From positions 13,082,001 to 13,146,000 of the forward strand of contig OZ176053.1 in the NCBI GenBank assembly GCA_964247055.1: a stretch of 64,000 nt of DNA, given 5' to 3'. Under the pieces are notes generated by a model. That model worked only from the letters and a program-made list of their open reading frames with translations, was not told where the DNA came from and made no database searches. This document shows positions 55,501-64,000 of the stretch, piece after piece (position 1 is the first letter of the stretch; each line of letters opens with the position of its first letter). The DNA comes from Paragordius varius (lineage: Eukaryota > Nematomorpha). Position numbers and translations under genes: made by a program.

Positions 55501-58396
55501 ACCAATATCCGATTTTTAAGGACAAAGTTTAACTTGAGTATTGATGCGACTAGTTTAATACATTAATTTTTAAAGTATCGTTGTAAAAATCGGATATGAA
55601 AGAGTTTGTCAAACTATCTCTATATTTTGATGTAGTCTTACTAAGAGAATGTATAAAAAATTATTTTGTTCACCGGGGACCAATATCCGATTTTTAAGGA
55701 TAAGTTTAACTTGAGTATCGATGCGACTTATTGATACGACTAGTTTTATACATTAATTTATAAAGTAAAAAATCGGATATGAAAGAGTTTGTCAAACTAT
55801 CTCTATTATTTGATGTAGTCTTACTAAGAGAATGTATAAAAAATAATTTTGTTCACCGGTGACCAATATCCGATTTTTAAGGACAAAGTTTAACTTGAGT
55901 ATTGATGCGACTAGTTTAATACATTAATTTTTAAAGTATCGTTGTAAAAATCGGATATGAAACAGTTTGTCAAACTATCTCTATATTTTGATGTAGTCTT
56001 ACTAAGAGAATGCATAAAAAATTATTTGGTTCACCGGGGACCAATATCCGATTTTTAAGGACAAAGTTTAACTTGAGTAATCTAGCGACTAGTTTAACAC
56101 ATTAATTTTTAAAGTATCGTTGTAAAAATCGGATATGAAAGAGTTTGTCAAAATATCTCTATATTTTGATGTAGTCTTACTAAGAGAATGTATAAAAAAT
56201 AATTTTGTTCACCGGTGACCAATATCCGATTTTTAAGGACAAAGTTTAACTTGAGTATTGATGCGACTGGTTATACCATAATTTTTAAAGTATCGTTGTA
56301 AAAATCGGATATGAAAGAGTTTGTCAAACTATCTCTATAATTTGATGTAGTCTTACTAAGAGAATGTATAAAAGATTATTTTGTTCACCGGTGACCAATA
56401 TCCGATTTTTAAGGACAAAGTTTAACTTGAGTATTGATGCGACTTATTGATACGACTAGTTTTATACATTAATTTATAAAGTATCGTTGTAAAAATCGGA
56501 TATGAAAGAGTTTGTCAAACTATCTCTATTATTTGATGTAGTCTTGCTAAGAGAATGTATAAAAAATTATTTTGTTCACCGGTGACCAATATCCGATTTT
56601 TAAGGACAAAGTTTAACTTGAGTATTGATGCGACTAGTTTAATACATTAATTTTTAAAGTATCGTTGTAAAAATCGGATATGAAAGAGTTTGTCAAACTA
56701 TCTCTATATTTTGATGTAGTCTTACTAAGAGAATGTATAAAAAATTATTTTGTTCACCGGGGACCAATATCCGATTTTTAAGGATAAGTTTAACTTGAGT
56801 ATCGATGCGACTTATTGATACGACTAGTTTTATACATTAATTTATAAAGTAAAAAATCGGATATGAAAGAGTTTGTCAAACTATCTCTATTATTTGATGT
56901 AGTCTTACTAAGAGAATGTATAAAAAATAATTTTGTTCACCGGTGACCAATATCCGATTTTTAAGGACAAAGTTTAACTTGAGTATTGATGCGACTAGTT
57001 TAATACATTAATTTTTAAAGTATCGTTGTAAAAATCGGATATGAAACAGTTTGTCAAACTATCTCTATATTTGGATGTAGTCTTACTAAGAGAATGCATA
57101 AAAAATTATTTGGTTCACCGGGGACCAATATCCGATTTTTAAGGACAAAGTTTAACTTGAGTAATCTAGCGACTAGTTTAACACATTAATTTTTAAAGTA
57201 TCGTTGTAAAAATCGGATATGAAAGAGTTTGTCAAAATATCTCTATATTTTGATGTAGTCTTACTAAGAGAATGTATAAAAAATAATTTTGTTCACCGGT
57301 GACCAATATCCGATTTTTAAGGACAAAGTTTAACTTGAGTATTGATGCGACTGGTTATACCATAATTTTTAAAGTATCGTTGTAAAAATCGGATATGAAA
57401 GAGTTTGTCAAACTATCTCTATAATTTGATGTAGTCTTACTAAGAGAATGTATAAAAGATTATTTTGTTCACCGGTGACCAATATCCGATTTTTAAGGAC
57501 AAAGTTTAACTTGAGTATTGATGCGACTTATTGATACGACTAGTTTTATACATTAATTTATAAAGTATCGTTGTAAAAATCGGATATGAAAGAGTTTGTC
57601 AAACTATCTCTATTATTTGATGTAGTCTTGCTAAGAGAATGTATAAAAAATTATTTTGTTCACCGGTGACCAATATCCGATTTTTAAGGACAAAGTTTAA
57701 CTTGAGTATTGATGCGACTAGTTTAATACATTAATTTTTAAAGTATCGTTGTAAAAATCGGATATGAAAGAGTTTGTCAAACTATCTCTATATTTTGATG
57801 TAGTCTTACTAAGAGAATGTATAAAAAATTATTTTGTTCACCGGGGACCAATATCCGATTTTTAAGGATAAGTTTAACTTGAGTATCGATGCGACTTATT
57901 GATACGACTAGTTTTATACATTAATTTATAAAGTATCGTTGTAAAAATCGGATATGAAACAGTTTGTCAAACTATCTCTATATTTTGATGTAGTCTTACT
58001 AAGAGAATGTATAAAAAATAATTTTGTTCACCGGTGACCAATATCCGATTTTTAAGGACAAAGTTTAACTTGAGTATTGATGCGACTAGTTTAATACATT
58101 AATTTTTAAAGTATCGTTGTAAAAATCGGATATGAAAGAGTTTGTCAAACTATCTCTATATTTTGATGTAGTCTTACTAAGAGAAGGTATAAAAAATTAT
58201 TTTGTTCACCGGGGACCAATATCCGATTTTTAAGGATAAGTTTAACTTGAGTATCGATGCGACTTATTGATACGACTAGTTTTATACATTAATTTATAAA
58301 GTAAAAAATCGGATATGAAAGAGTTTGTCAAACTATCTCTATTATTTGATGTAGTCTTACTAAGAGAATGTATAAAAAATAATTTTGTTCACCGGG
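52594..58396 (-). repeat. 5,803-bp higher-order repeat, unit 2
   Basis: A near-exact head-to-tail copy of unit 1. It keeps even a private change, CTATATTTGGATG, at 51.27 and 57.07 kb. The match ends near 58,397, where this copy reads CACCGGGGACC and unit 1 read CACCGGTGACC. TAATCTAGC recurs at 54,449, 56,079 and 57,163, preserving the 1,630/1,084 spacing of unit 1. Confidence 0.93.
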
Positions 58397-60476
58397 GACC
58401 AATATCCGATTTTTAAGGATAAGTTTAACTTGAGTATCGATGCGACTTATTGATACGACTAGTTTTATACATTAATTTATAAAGTATCGTTGTAAAAATC
58501 GGATATGAAAGAGTTTGTCAAACTATCTCTATTATTTGATGTAGTCTTACTAAGAGAATGTATAAAAAATAATTTTGTTCACCGGTGACCAATATCCGAT
58601 TTTTAAGGACAAAGTTTAACTTGAGTATTGATGCGACTAGTTTAATACATTAATTTTTAAAGTATCGTTGTAAAAATCGGATATGAAACAGTTTGTCAAA
58701 CTATCTCTATATTTTGATGTAGTCTTACTAAGAGAATGTATAAAAAATAATTTTGTTCACCGGTGACCAATATCCGATTTTTAAGGACAAAGTTTAACTT
58801 GAGTATTGATGCGACTAGTTTAATACATTAATTTTTAAAGTATCGTTGTAAAAATCGGATATGAAAGAGTTTGTCAAACTATCTCTATATTTTGATGTAG
58901 TCTTACTAAGAGAATGTATAAAAAATTATTTTGTTCACCGGGGACCAATATCCGATTTTTAAGGATAAGTTTAACTTGAGTATCGATGCGACTTATTGAT
59001 ACGACTAGTTTTATACATTAATTTATAAAGTAAAAAATCGGATATGAAAGAGTTTGTCAAACTATCTCTATTATTTGATGTAGTCTTACTAAGAGAATGT
59101 ATAAAAAATAATTTTGTTCACCGGTGACCAATATCCGATTTTTAAGGACAAAGTTTAACTTGAGTATTGATGCGACTAGTTTAATACATTAATTTTTAAA
59201 GTATCGTTGTAAAAATCGGATATGAAACAGTTTGTCAAACTATCTCTATATTTTGATGTAGTCTTACTAAGAGAATGCATAAAAAATTATTTGGTTCACC
59301 GGGGACCAATATCCGATTTTTAAGGACAAAGTTTAACTTGAGTAATCTAGCGACTAGTTTAACACATTAATTTTTAAAGTATCGTTGTAAAAATCGGATA
59401 TGAAAGAGTTTGTCAAAATATCTCTATATTTTGATGTAGTCTTACTAAGAGAATGTATAAAAAATAATTTTGTTCACCGGTGACCAATATCCGATTTTTA
59501 AGGACAAAGTTTAACTTGAGTATTGATGCGACTGGTTATACCATAATTTTTAAAGTATCGTTGTAAAAATCGGATATGAAAGAGTTTGTCAAACTATCTC
59601 TATAATTTGATGTAGTCTTACTAAGAGAATGTATAAAAGATTATTTTGTTCACCGGTGACCAATATCCGATTTTTAAGGACAAAGTTTAACTTGAGTATT
59701 GATGCGACTTATTGATACGACTAGTTTTATACATTAATTTATAAAGTATCGTTGTAAAAATCGGATATGAAAGAGTTTGTCAAACTATCTCTATTATTTG
59801 ATGTAGTCTTGCTAAGAGAATGTATAAAAAATTATTTTGTTCACCGGTGACCAATATCCGATTTTTAAGGACAAAGTTTAACTTGAGTATTGATGCGACT
59901 AGTTTAATACATCAATTTTTAAAGTATCGTTGTAAAAATCGGATATGAAAGAGTTTGTCAAACTATCTCTATATTTTGATGTAGTCTTACTAAGAGAATG
60001 TATAAAAAATTATTTTGTTCACCGGGGACCAATATCCGATTTTTAAGGATAAGTTTAACTTGAGTATCGATGCGACTTATTGATACGACTAGTTTTATAC
60101 ATTAATTTATAAAGTATCGTTGTAAAAATCGGATATGAAAGAGTTTGTCAAACTATCTCTATTATTTGATGTAGTCTTACTAAGAGAATGTATAAAAAAT
60201 AATTTTGTTCACCGGTGACCAATATCCGATTTTTAAGGACAAAGTTTAACTTGAGTATTGATGCGACTAGTTTAATACATTAATTTTTAAAGTATCGTTG
60301 TAAAAATCGGATATGAAACAGTTTGTCAAACTATCTCTATATTTTGATGTAGTCTTGCTAAGAGAATGTATAAAAAATAATTTTGTTCACCGGTGACCAA
60401 TATCCGATTTTTAAGGACAAAGTTTAACTTGAGTATTGATGCGACTGCTTATACCATAATTTTTAAAGTATCGTTG

Positions 60477-60589
60477 TAAAAATCGGATATGAAAGAGTTT
60501 GTCAAACTATCTCTATAATTTGATGTAGTCTTACTAAGAGAATGTATAAAAGATTATTTTGTTCACCGGTGACCAATATCCGATTTTTA
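60477..60589. repeat. Intramonomer 14-bp inverted repeat around an 85-bp interval
   Basis: TAAAAATCGGATAT at 60,477-60,490 is the exact reverse complement of ATATCCGATTTTTA at 60,576-60,589, separated by 85 bp. The same pair occurs in most monomers of both blocks. The interval shows no further extended self-complementarity. Variant monomers change one arm without changing the other (for example arm 2 becomes ATATACGATTTTTA while arm 1 stays intact near 33.9-34.7 kb), so pairing is not maintained by compensatory change. It can be parsed as TA plus 12-bp terminal repeats, which hints at but does not prove descent from a small MITE-like element. Confidence 0.9.
60563..60572. repeat. 10-bp perfect palindrome TCACCGGTGA, present in most monomers
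   Basis: TCACCGGTGA is its own reverse complement and sits between the two inverted-repeat arms. It is the most G+C-rich point of the monomer. A common right-block variant changes it to TCACCGGGGA, losing the symmetry. Rarer left-block variants are TTACCGGTGA, TTACCAGTGA and TCATCGGTGA. Whether any protein binds it cannot be told from the sequence. Confidence 0.9.
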
Positions 60590-60609
60590 AGGACAAAGTT
60601 TAACTTGAG

Positions 60610-60635
60610 TATTGATGCGACTTATTGATACGACT
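60610..60635. repeat. 13-bp internal tandem duplication defining long monomers
   Basis: TATTGATGCGACT (60,610-60,622) is followed directly by TATTGATACGACT (60,623-60,635), differing by one base. Monomers with two copies measure about 190-191 bp; those with one copy measure about 178-179 bp. In the left block the same feature reads AGTCGTATCAATA then AGTCGCATCAATA. A sub-variant with ATACGATT in place of ATGCGACT recurs at about 19.28, 24.72, 25.81, 29.25, 33.59, 35.77, 37.60, 39.43, 43.39, 45.38, 47.01, 52.82 and 62.79 kb. Confidence 0.93.
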
Positions 60636-62440
60636 AGTTTTATACATTAATTTATAAAGTATCGTTGTAAAAATCGGATATGAAAGAGTTTGTCAAACTA
60701 TCTCTATTATTTGATGTAGTCTTGCTAAGAGAATGTATAAAAAATTATTTTGTTCACCGGTGACCAATATCCGATTTTTAAGGACAAAGTTTAACTTGAG
60801 TATTGATGCGACTAGTTTAATACATTAATTTTTAAAGTATCGTTGTAAAAATCGGATATGAAAGAGTTTGTCAAACTATCTCTATATTTTGATGTAGTCT
60901 TACTAAGAGAATGTATAAAAAATTATTTTGTTCACCGGGGACCAATATCCGATTTTTAAGGATAAGTTTAACTTGAGTATCGATGCGACTTATTGATACG
61001 ACTAGTTTTATACATTAATTTATAAAGTAAAAAATCGGATATGAAAGAGTTTGTCAAACTATCTCTATTATTTGATGTAGTCTTACTAAGAGAATGTATA
61101 AAAAATAATTTTGTTCACCGGTGACCAATATCCGATTTTTAAGGACAAAGTTTAACTTGAGTATTGATGCGACTAGTTTAATACATTAATTTTTAAAGTA
61201 TCGTTGTAAAAATCGGATATGAAACAGTTTGTCAAACTATCTCTATATTTTGATGTAGTCTTACTAAGAGAATGCATAAAAATTGGTTCACCGGGGGCCA
61301 ATATCCGATTTTTAAGGACAAAGTTTAACTTGAGTAATCTAGCGACTAGTTTAACACATTAATTTTTAAAGTATCGTTGTAAAAATCGGATATGAAAGAG
61401 TTTGTCAAAATATCTCTATATTTTGATGTAGTCTTACTAAGAGAATGTATAAAAAATAATTTTGTTCACCGGTGACCAATATCCGATTTTTAAGGACAAA
61501 GTTTAACTTGAGTATTGATGCGACTGGTTATACCATAATTTTTAAAGTATCGTTGTAAAAATCGGATATGAAAGAGTTTGTCAAACTATCTCTATATTTT
61601 GATGTAGTCTTACTAAGAGAATGTATAAAAGATTATTTTGTTCACCGGTGACCAATATCCGATTTTTAAGGACAAAGTTTAACTTGAGTATTGATGCGAC
61701 TTATTGATACGACTAGTTTTATACATTAATTTATAAAGTATCGTTGTAAAAATCGGATATGAAAGAGTTTGTCAAACTATCTCTATTATTTGATGTAGTC
61801 TTGCTAAGAGAATGTATAAAAAATTATTTTGTTCACCGGTGACCAATATCCGATTTTTAAGGACAAAGTTTAACTTGAGTATTGATGCGACTAGTTTAAT
61901 ACATTAATTTTTAAAGTATCGTTGTAAAAATCGGATATGAAAGAGTTTGTCAAACTATCTCTATATTTTGATGTAGTCTTACTAAGAGAATGTATAAAAA
62001 ATTATTTTGTTCACCGGGGACCAATATCCGATTTTTAAGGATAAGTTTAACTTGAGTATCGATGCGACTTATTGATACGACTAGTTTTATACATTAATTT
62101 ATAAAGTATCGTTGTAAAAATCGGATATGAAAGAGTTTGTCAAACTATCTCTATTATTTGATGTAGTCTTACTAAGAGAATGTATAAAAAATAATTTTGT
62201 TCACCGGTGACCAATATCCGATTTTTAAGGACAAAGTTTAACTTGAGTATTGATGCGACTAGTTTAATACATTAATTTTTAAAGTATCGTTGTAAAAATC
62301 GGATATGAAACAGTTTGTCAAACTATCTCTATATTTTGATGTAGTCTTACTAAGAGAATGTATAAAAAATTATTTGGTTCACCGGGGACCAATATCCGAT
62401 TTTTAAGGACAAAGTTTAACTTGAGTAATCTAGCGACTAG

Positions 62441-64000
62441 TTTAATACATTAATTTTTAAAGTATCGTTGTAAAAATCGGATATGGAAAGAGTTTGTCAA
62501 ACTATCTCTATATTTTGATGTAGTCTTACTAAGAGAATGTATAAAAAATTATTTTGTTCACCGGTGACCAATATCCGATTTTTAAGGACAAAGTTTAACT
62601 TGAATATTGATGCGACTAGTTTAATACATTAATTTTTAAAGTATCGTTGTACAATCCGGATAGGAAAGAGTTTGCCAAACTATCTCTATATTTTGATGTA
62701 GTCCTACTAAGAGAATGTATAAAAAATAATTTTGTTCACCGGTGACCAATATCCGATTTTTAAGGACAAAGTTTAACTTGAGTATTGATACGATTTATTG
62801 ATACGACTAGTTTTATACATTAATTTTTAAAGTATAGTTGTAAAAATTGGATATGAAAGAGTTTGTCAAACTATCTCTATATTTTGATGTAGTCTTACTA
62901 AGAGAATGTATAAAAAATAATTTTGTTCACCGGTGACCAATATCCGATTTTTAAGGACAAAGTTTAACTTGAGTATTGATGCGACTAGTTTAACACATTA
63001 ATTTTTAAAGTATCGTTGTAAAAATCGGATATGGAAAGAGTTTGTCAAACTATCTCTATATTTTGATGTAGTCTTACTAAGAGAATGTATAAAAAATTAT
63101 TTTGTTCACCGGTGACCAATATCCGATTTTTAAGGACAAAGTTTAACTTGAGTATTAATGCGACTAGTTTAACACATTAATTTTAAAGTATCGTTGTAAA
63201 AATCGGATATGAAAGAGTTTGTCAAAATATCTCTATATTTTGATGTAGTCTTAGTAAAAGAATGTATAAAAAATAATTTTGTTCACCGGTGACCAATATC
63301 CGATTTTTAAGGACAAAGTTTAACTTGAGTATTCATGCGACTAGTTTAATACATTAATTTTTAAAGTATCGTTGTAAAAATCGGATATGAAAGAGTTTGT
63401 CAAACAATCTCTATATTTTGATGTAGTCTTACTAAGAGAATGTATAAAAAATTATTTTGTTCACCGGGGACCAATATCCGATTTTTAAGGATAAGTTTAT
63501 CTTGAGTATTGATGCGACTTATTGATACGACTAGTTTTATACATTAATTTATAAAGTATCGTTGTAAAAATCGGATATAAAAGAGTTTGTCAAACTATCT
63601 CTATTATTTGATGTAGTCTTACTAAGAGAATGTATAAAAAATAATTTTGTTCACCGGTGACCAATATCCGATTTTTAAGGACAAAGTTTAACTTGAGTAT
63701 TGATGCGACTGGTTTAATACCATAATTTTTAAAGTATCGTTGTACAATCCGGATATGAAAGAGTTTGTCAAACTATCTTTATATTTTGATGTAGTCTTAC
63801 TAAGAGAATGTATAAAATATTATTTTGTTCACCGGTGACCAATATCCGATTTTTAAGGACAAAGTTTAACTTGAGTATTGATGCGACTTATTGATACGAT
63901 TAGTTTTATACATTAATTTATAAAGTATTGTTGTAATAATCGGATATGAAAGAGTTTGTCAAACTATCGCTATTATTTGATGTAGTCTTGCTAAGAGAAT
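62441..64000 (-). repeat. Right-edge block resembling monomers near 24 and 28 kb
   Basis: The order changes here. GTACAATCCGGATAGG and GATACGATTTATTG (62,787) are followed by GTCTTAGTAA, GTCAAACAATCTC and GATAAGTTTATCTTG at 63.1-63.57 kb. That set matches 28.14-28.57 kb (offset about 34,994). From about 63,660 the sequence matches 24.13-24.47 kb (TACAATCCGG at 24,214 and 63,743, offset about 39,529). The array clearly continues beyond the window. Confidence 0.85.

Larger units (their letters stand above)
60465..60655 (-). repeat. Representative long-form monomer (191 bp)
   Basis: This is a clean example of the right-block long monomer, measured from one AAAGTATCG block to the next; the following monomers measure 178, 190 and 171 bp. 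In order it contains the left arm of the 14-bp inverted repeat (60,477-60,490), an 11-bp dyad GTTTGTCAAAC (60,497-60,507), a TGTATAAAAGATT tract, the palindrome TCACCGGTGA (60,563-60,572), the right inverted-repeat arm (60,576-60,589), the dyad AAGTTTAACTT (60,596-60,606), the 13-bp duplication (60,610-60,635) and an ACTAGT hexamer. Five CpG sites occur per basic monomer, and the 13-bp duplication adds another. Confidence 0.95.
58397..62440 (-). repeat. Rearranged continuation of the 9-mer/6-mer modules
   Basis: The same monomer types as in the 5,803-bp units continue, with new spacings. TAATCTAGC lies at 59,344, 61,336 and 62,427 (steps of 2,181, 1,992 and 1,091 bp from 57,163). AAAGTAAAAAATCGG lies at 58,300, 59,029 and 61,026. 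A monomer near 61,275 has lost several bases (AAAAATTGGTTCACCGGGGG). Nothing but satellite is present. Confidence 0.85.
1..64000. repeat. AT-rich ~181-bp tandem satellite array filling the window
   Basis: Every stretch I read is a copy of one monomer of about 171-193 bp, mean about 181 bp (9 monomers span 1,630 bp; 6 span 1,084 bp), giving roughly 350 copies. A consensus-like copy counts to about 28% G+C. Recognisable blocks recur in each copy: a GTATCGTTGTAAAAATCGG block, GAGTTTGTCAAAC, GTAGTCTTACTAAGAGAATG, TTCACCGGTGACC, ATATCCGATTTTTA and GACAAAGTTTAACTTGAG. Stop codons are frequent in the frames I looked at, and no gene, RNA gene or transposon interrupts the array. Satellites of this length and composition are characteristic of centromeric or other heterochromatin in eukaryotes, but no centromere-specific motif proves that role here. 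The family is not one I recognise. Confidence 0.99.
18430..64000 (-). repeat. Right block of the array, monomers in reverse orientation
   Basis: From the switch at 18,430 to the window end every monomer is the reverse complement of the left-block form: GTATCGTTGTAAAAATCGG, GAGTTTGTCAAAC, TTCACCGGTGACC, then TTTAACTTGAGT. I saw no further orientation change in 45.6 kb. The first ~7.2 kb mirrors the left block. Beyond about 26.8 kb new variants appear (CACCGGGGACC and TTAAGGATAAGTTT) and become frequent, and HOR units become larger and more nearly identical. Confidence 0.98.

Noticed and set aside
60470-60490. Resemblance of TATCGTTGTAAAAATCGGAT to the mammalian CENP-B box
   Set aside because: TCGTTG and CGG are present, but the gap between the two core halves is about 3 bp too long and the terminal CGGG is CGGA. 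The essential box pattern is not met, so this is likely chance.
60543-60560. TATA-like tract (TGTATAAAAGATT, TGTATAAAAAATT) in each monomer as a promoter
   Set aside because: In AT-rich DNA such strings are expected by chance. No other promoter feature is present and there is no downstream gene.
60477-60589. Selected hairpin RNA or DNA stem from the 14-bp inverted repeat
   Set aside because: Variant monomers alter one arm without the matching change in the other (ATATACGATT arm near 33.9 kb; AAAATCAGATAT at 20.24 kb with CCGATGTTTAAGG at 20.34 kb), so there is no compensatory signal.
1-64000. CRISPR array
   Set aside because: Although periodic, the units are wholly repetitive, with no short direct repeat alternating with unique spacers.
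1-64000. Protein-coding reading frames
   Set aside because: Open stretches are short and recur with the monomer period. Length changes of 7, 13 and other non-multiples of three between monomers break any frame.
1-64000. Assignment to a named satellite family, such as the ~172-bp Tyba repeat of Rhynchospora or the ~178-180-bp plant centromere satellites
   Set aside because: Only monomer length and AT-richness agree. I cannot confirm sequence identity from memory. A search of the monomer against satellite databases would decide.
1-64000. Telomeric repeats, rDNA or tRNA genes within the array
   Set aside because: No TTAGGG- or TTTAGGG-type runs and no RNA-gene-like sequence outside the monomer pattern were seen.

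Overview
The whole 64 kb window is one uninterrupted, AT-rich tandem satellite array of about 350 monomers averaging about 181 bp. By counting one consensus-like copy, the monomer is about 28% G+C. I found no protein gene, RNA gene, transposon, CRISPR array or unique sequence. Every stretch I read aligns to the same monomer. A nucleosome-sized, AT-rich monomer with nested higher-order repeats (HORs) is typical of centromeric or other constitutive heterochromatin in a eukaryote (plant, insect, nematode and fish are all possible). I do not recognise the family and cannot name the organism. A centromeric role is inference only.

Layout: positions 1-18,429 carry monomers in one orientation (called + here, arbitrarily). 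At 18,430 the array flips, and all monomers from there to 64,000 run the other way. The first ~7.2 kb after the switch (18,430-25,640) is a near-copy, in inverse order, of monomers in the left block. Shared rare variants pair at near-constant coordinate sums (19,501, then 27,458, then about 27,090). The switch therefore looks like an old inverted duplication, not a random flip of one monomer. The left block also carries direct segmental duplications (offsets 3,287, 9,465, 10,229, 1,471 and 560 bp) and a run of 367-bp dimers (14.74-15.83 kb).

The right block becomes progressively more regular. It holds a 1.09-kb duplication (24.7-26.7 kb), 2.55-kb and 0.53-kb duplications (27-32 kb), a 2,183-bp-offset duplication (33.2-36.1 kb), tandem 1,828-bp units (35.6-39.3 kb), tandem 3,966-bp units (37.6-45.2 kb), and two nearly identical head-to-tail 5,803-bp units (46.8-58.4 kb). 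The last are themselves built from 1,630-bp (9-mer) and 1,084-bp (6-mer) modules. This is the most recently homogenised part of the window. The last 1.5 kb returns to variants seen near 24 and 28 kb.

Monomer design: each copy has a 14-bp perfect inverted repeat flanking about 85 bp, a 10-bp palindrome (TCACCGGTGA) inside that interval, and further short dyads. A 13-bp internal tandem duplication separates long (~191 bp) from short (~175-179 bp) monomers, and alternation of the two gives the dimeric periods. All alignments were done by eye from rare marker variants. Duplication edges are therefore good to roughly tens of bases, and copy counts are approximate.
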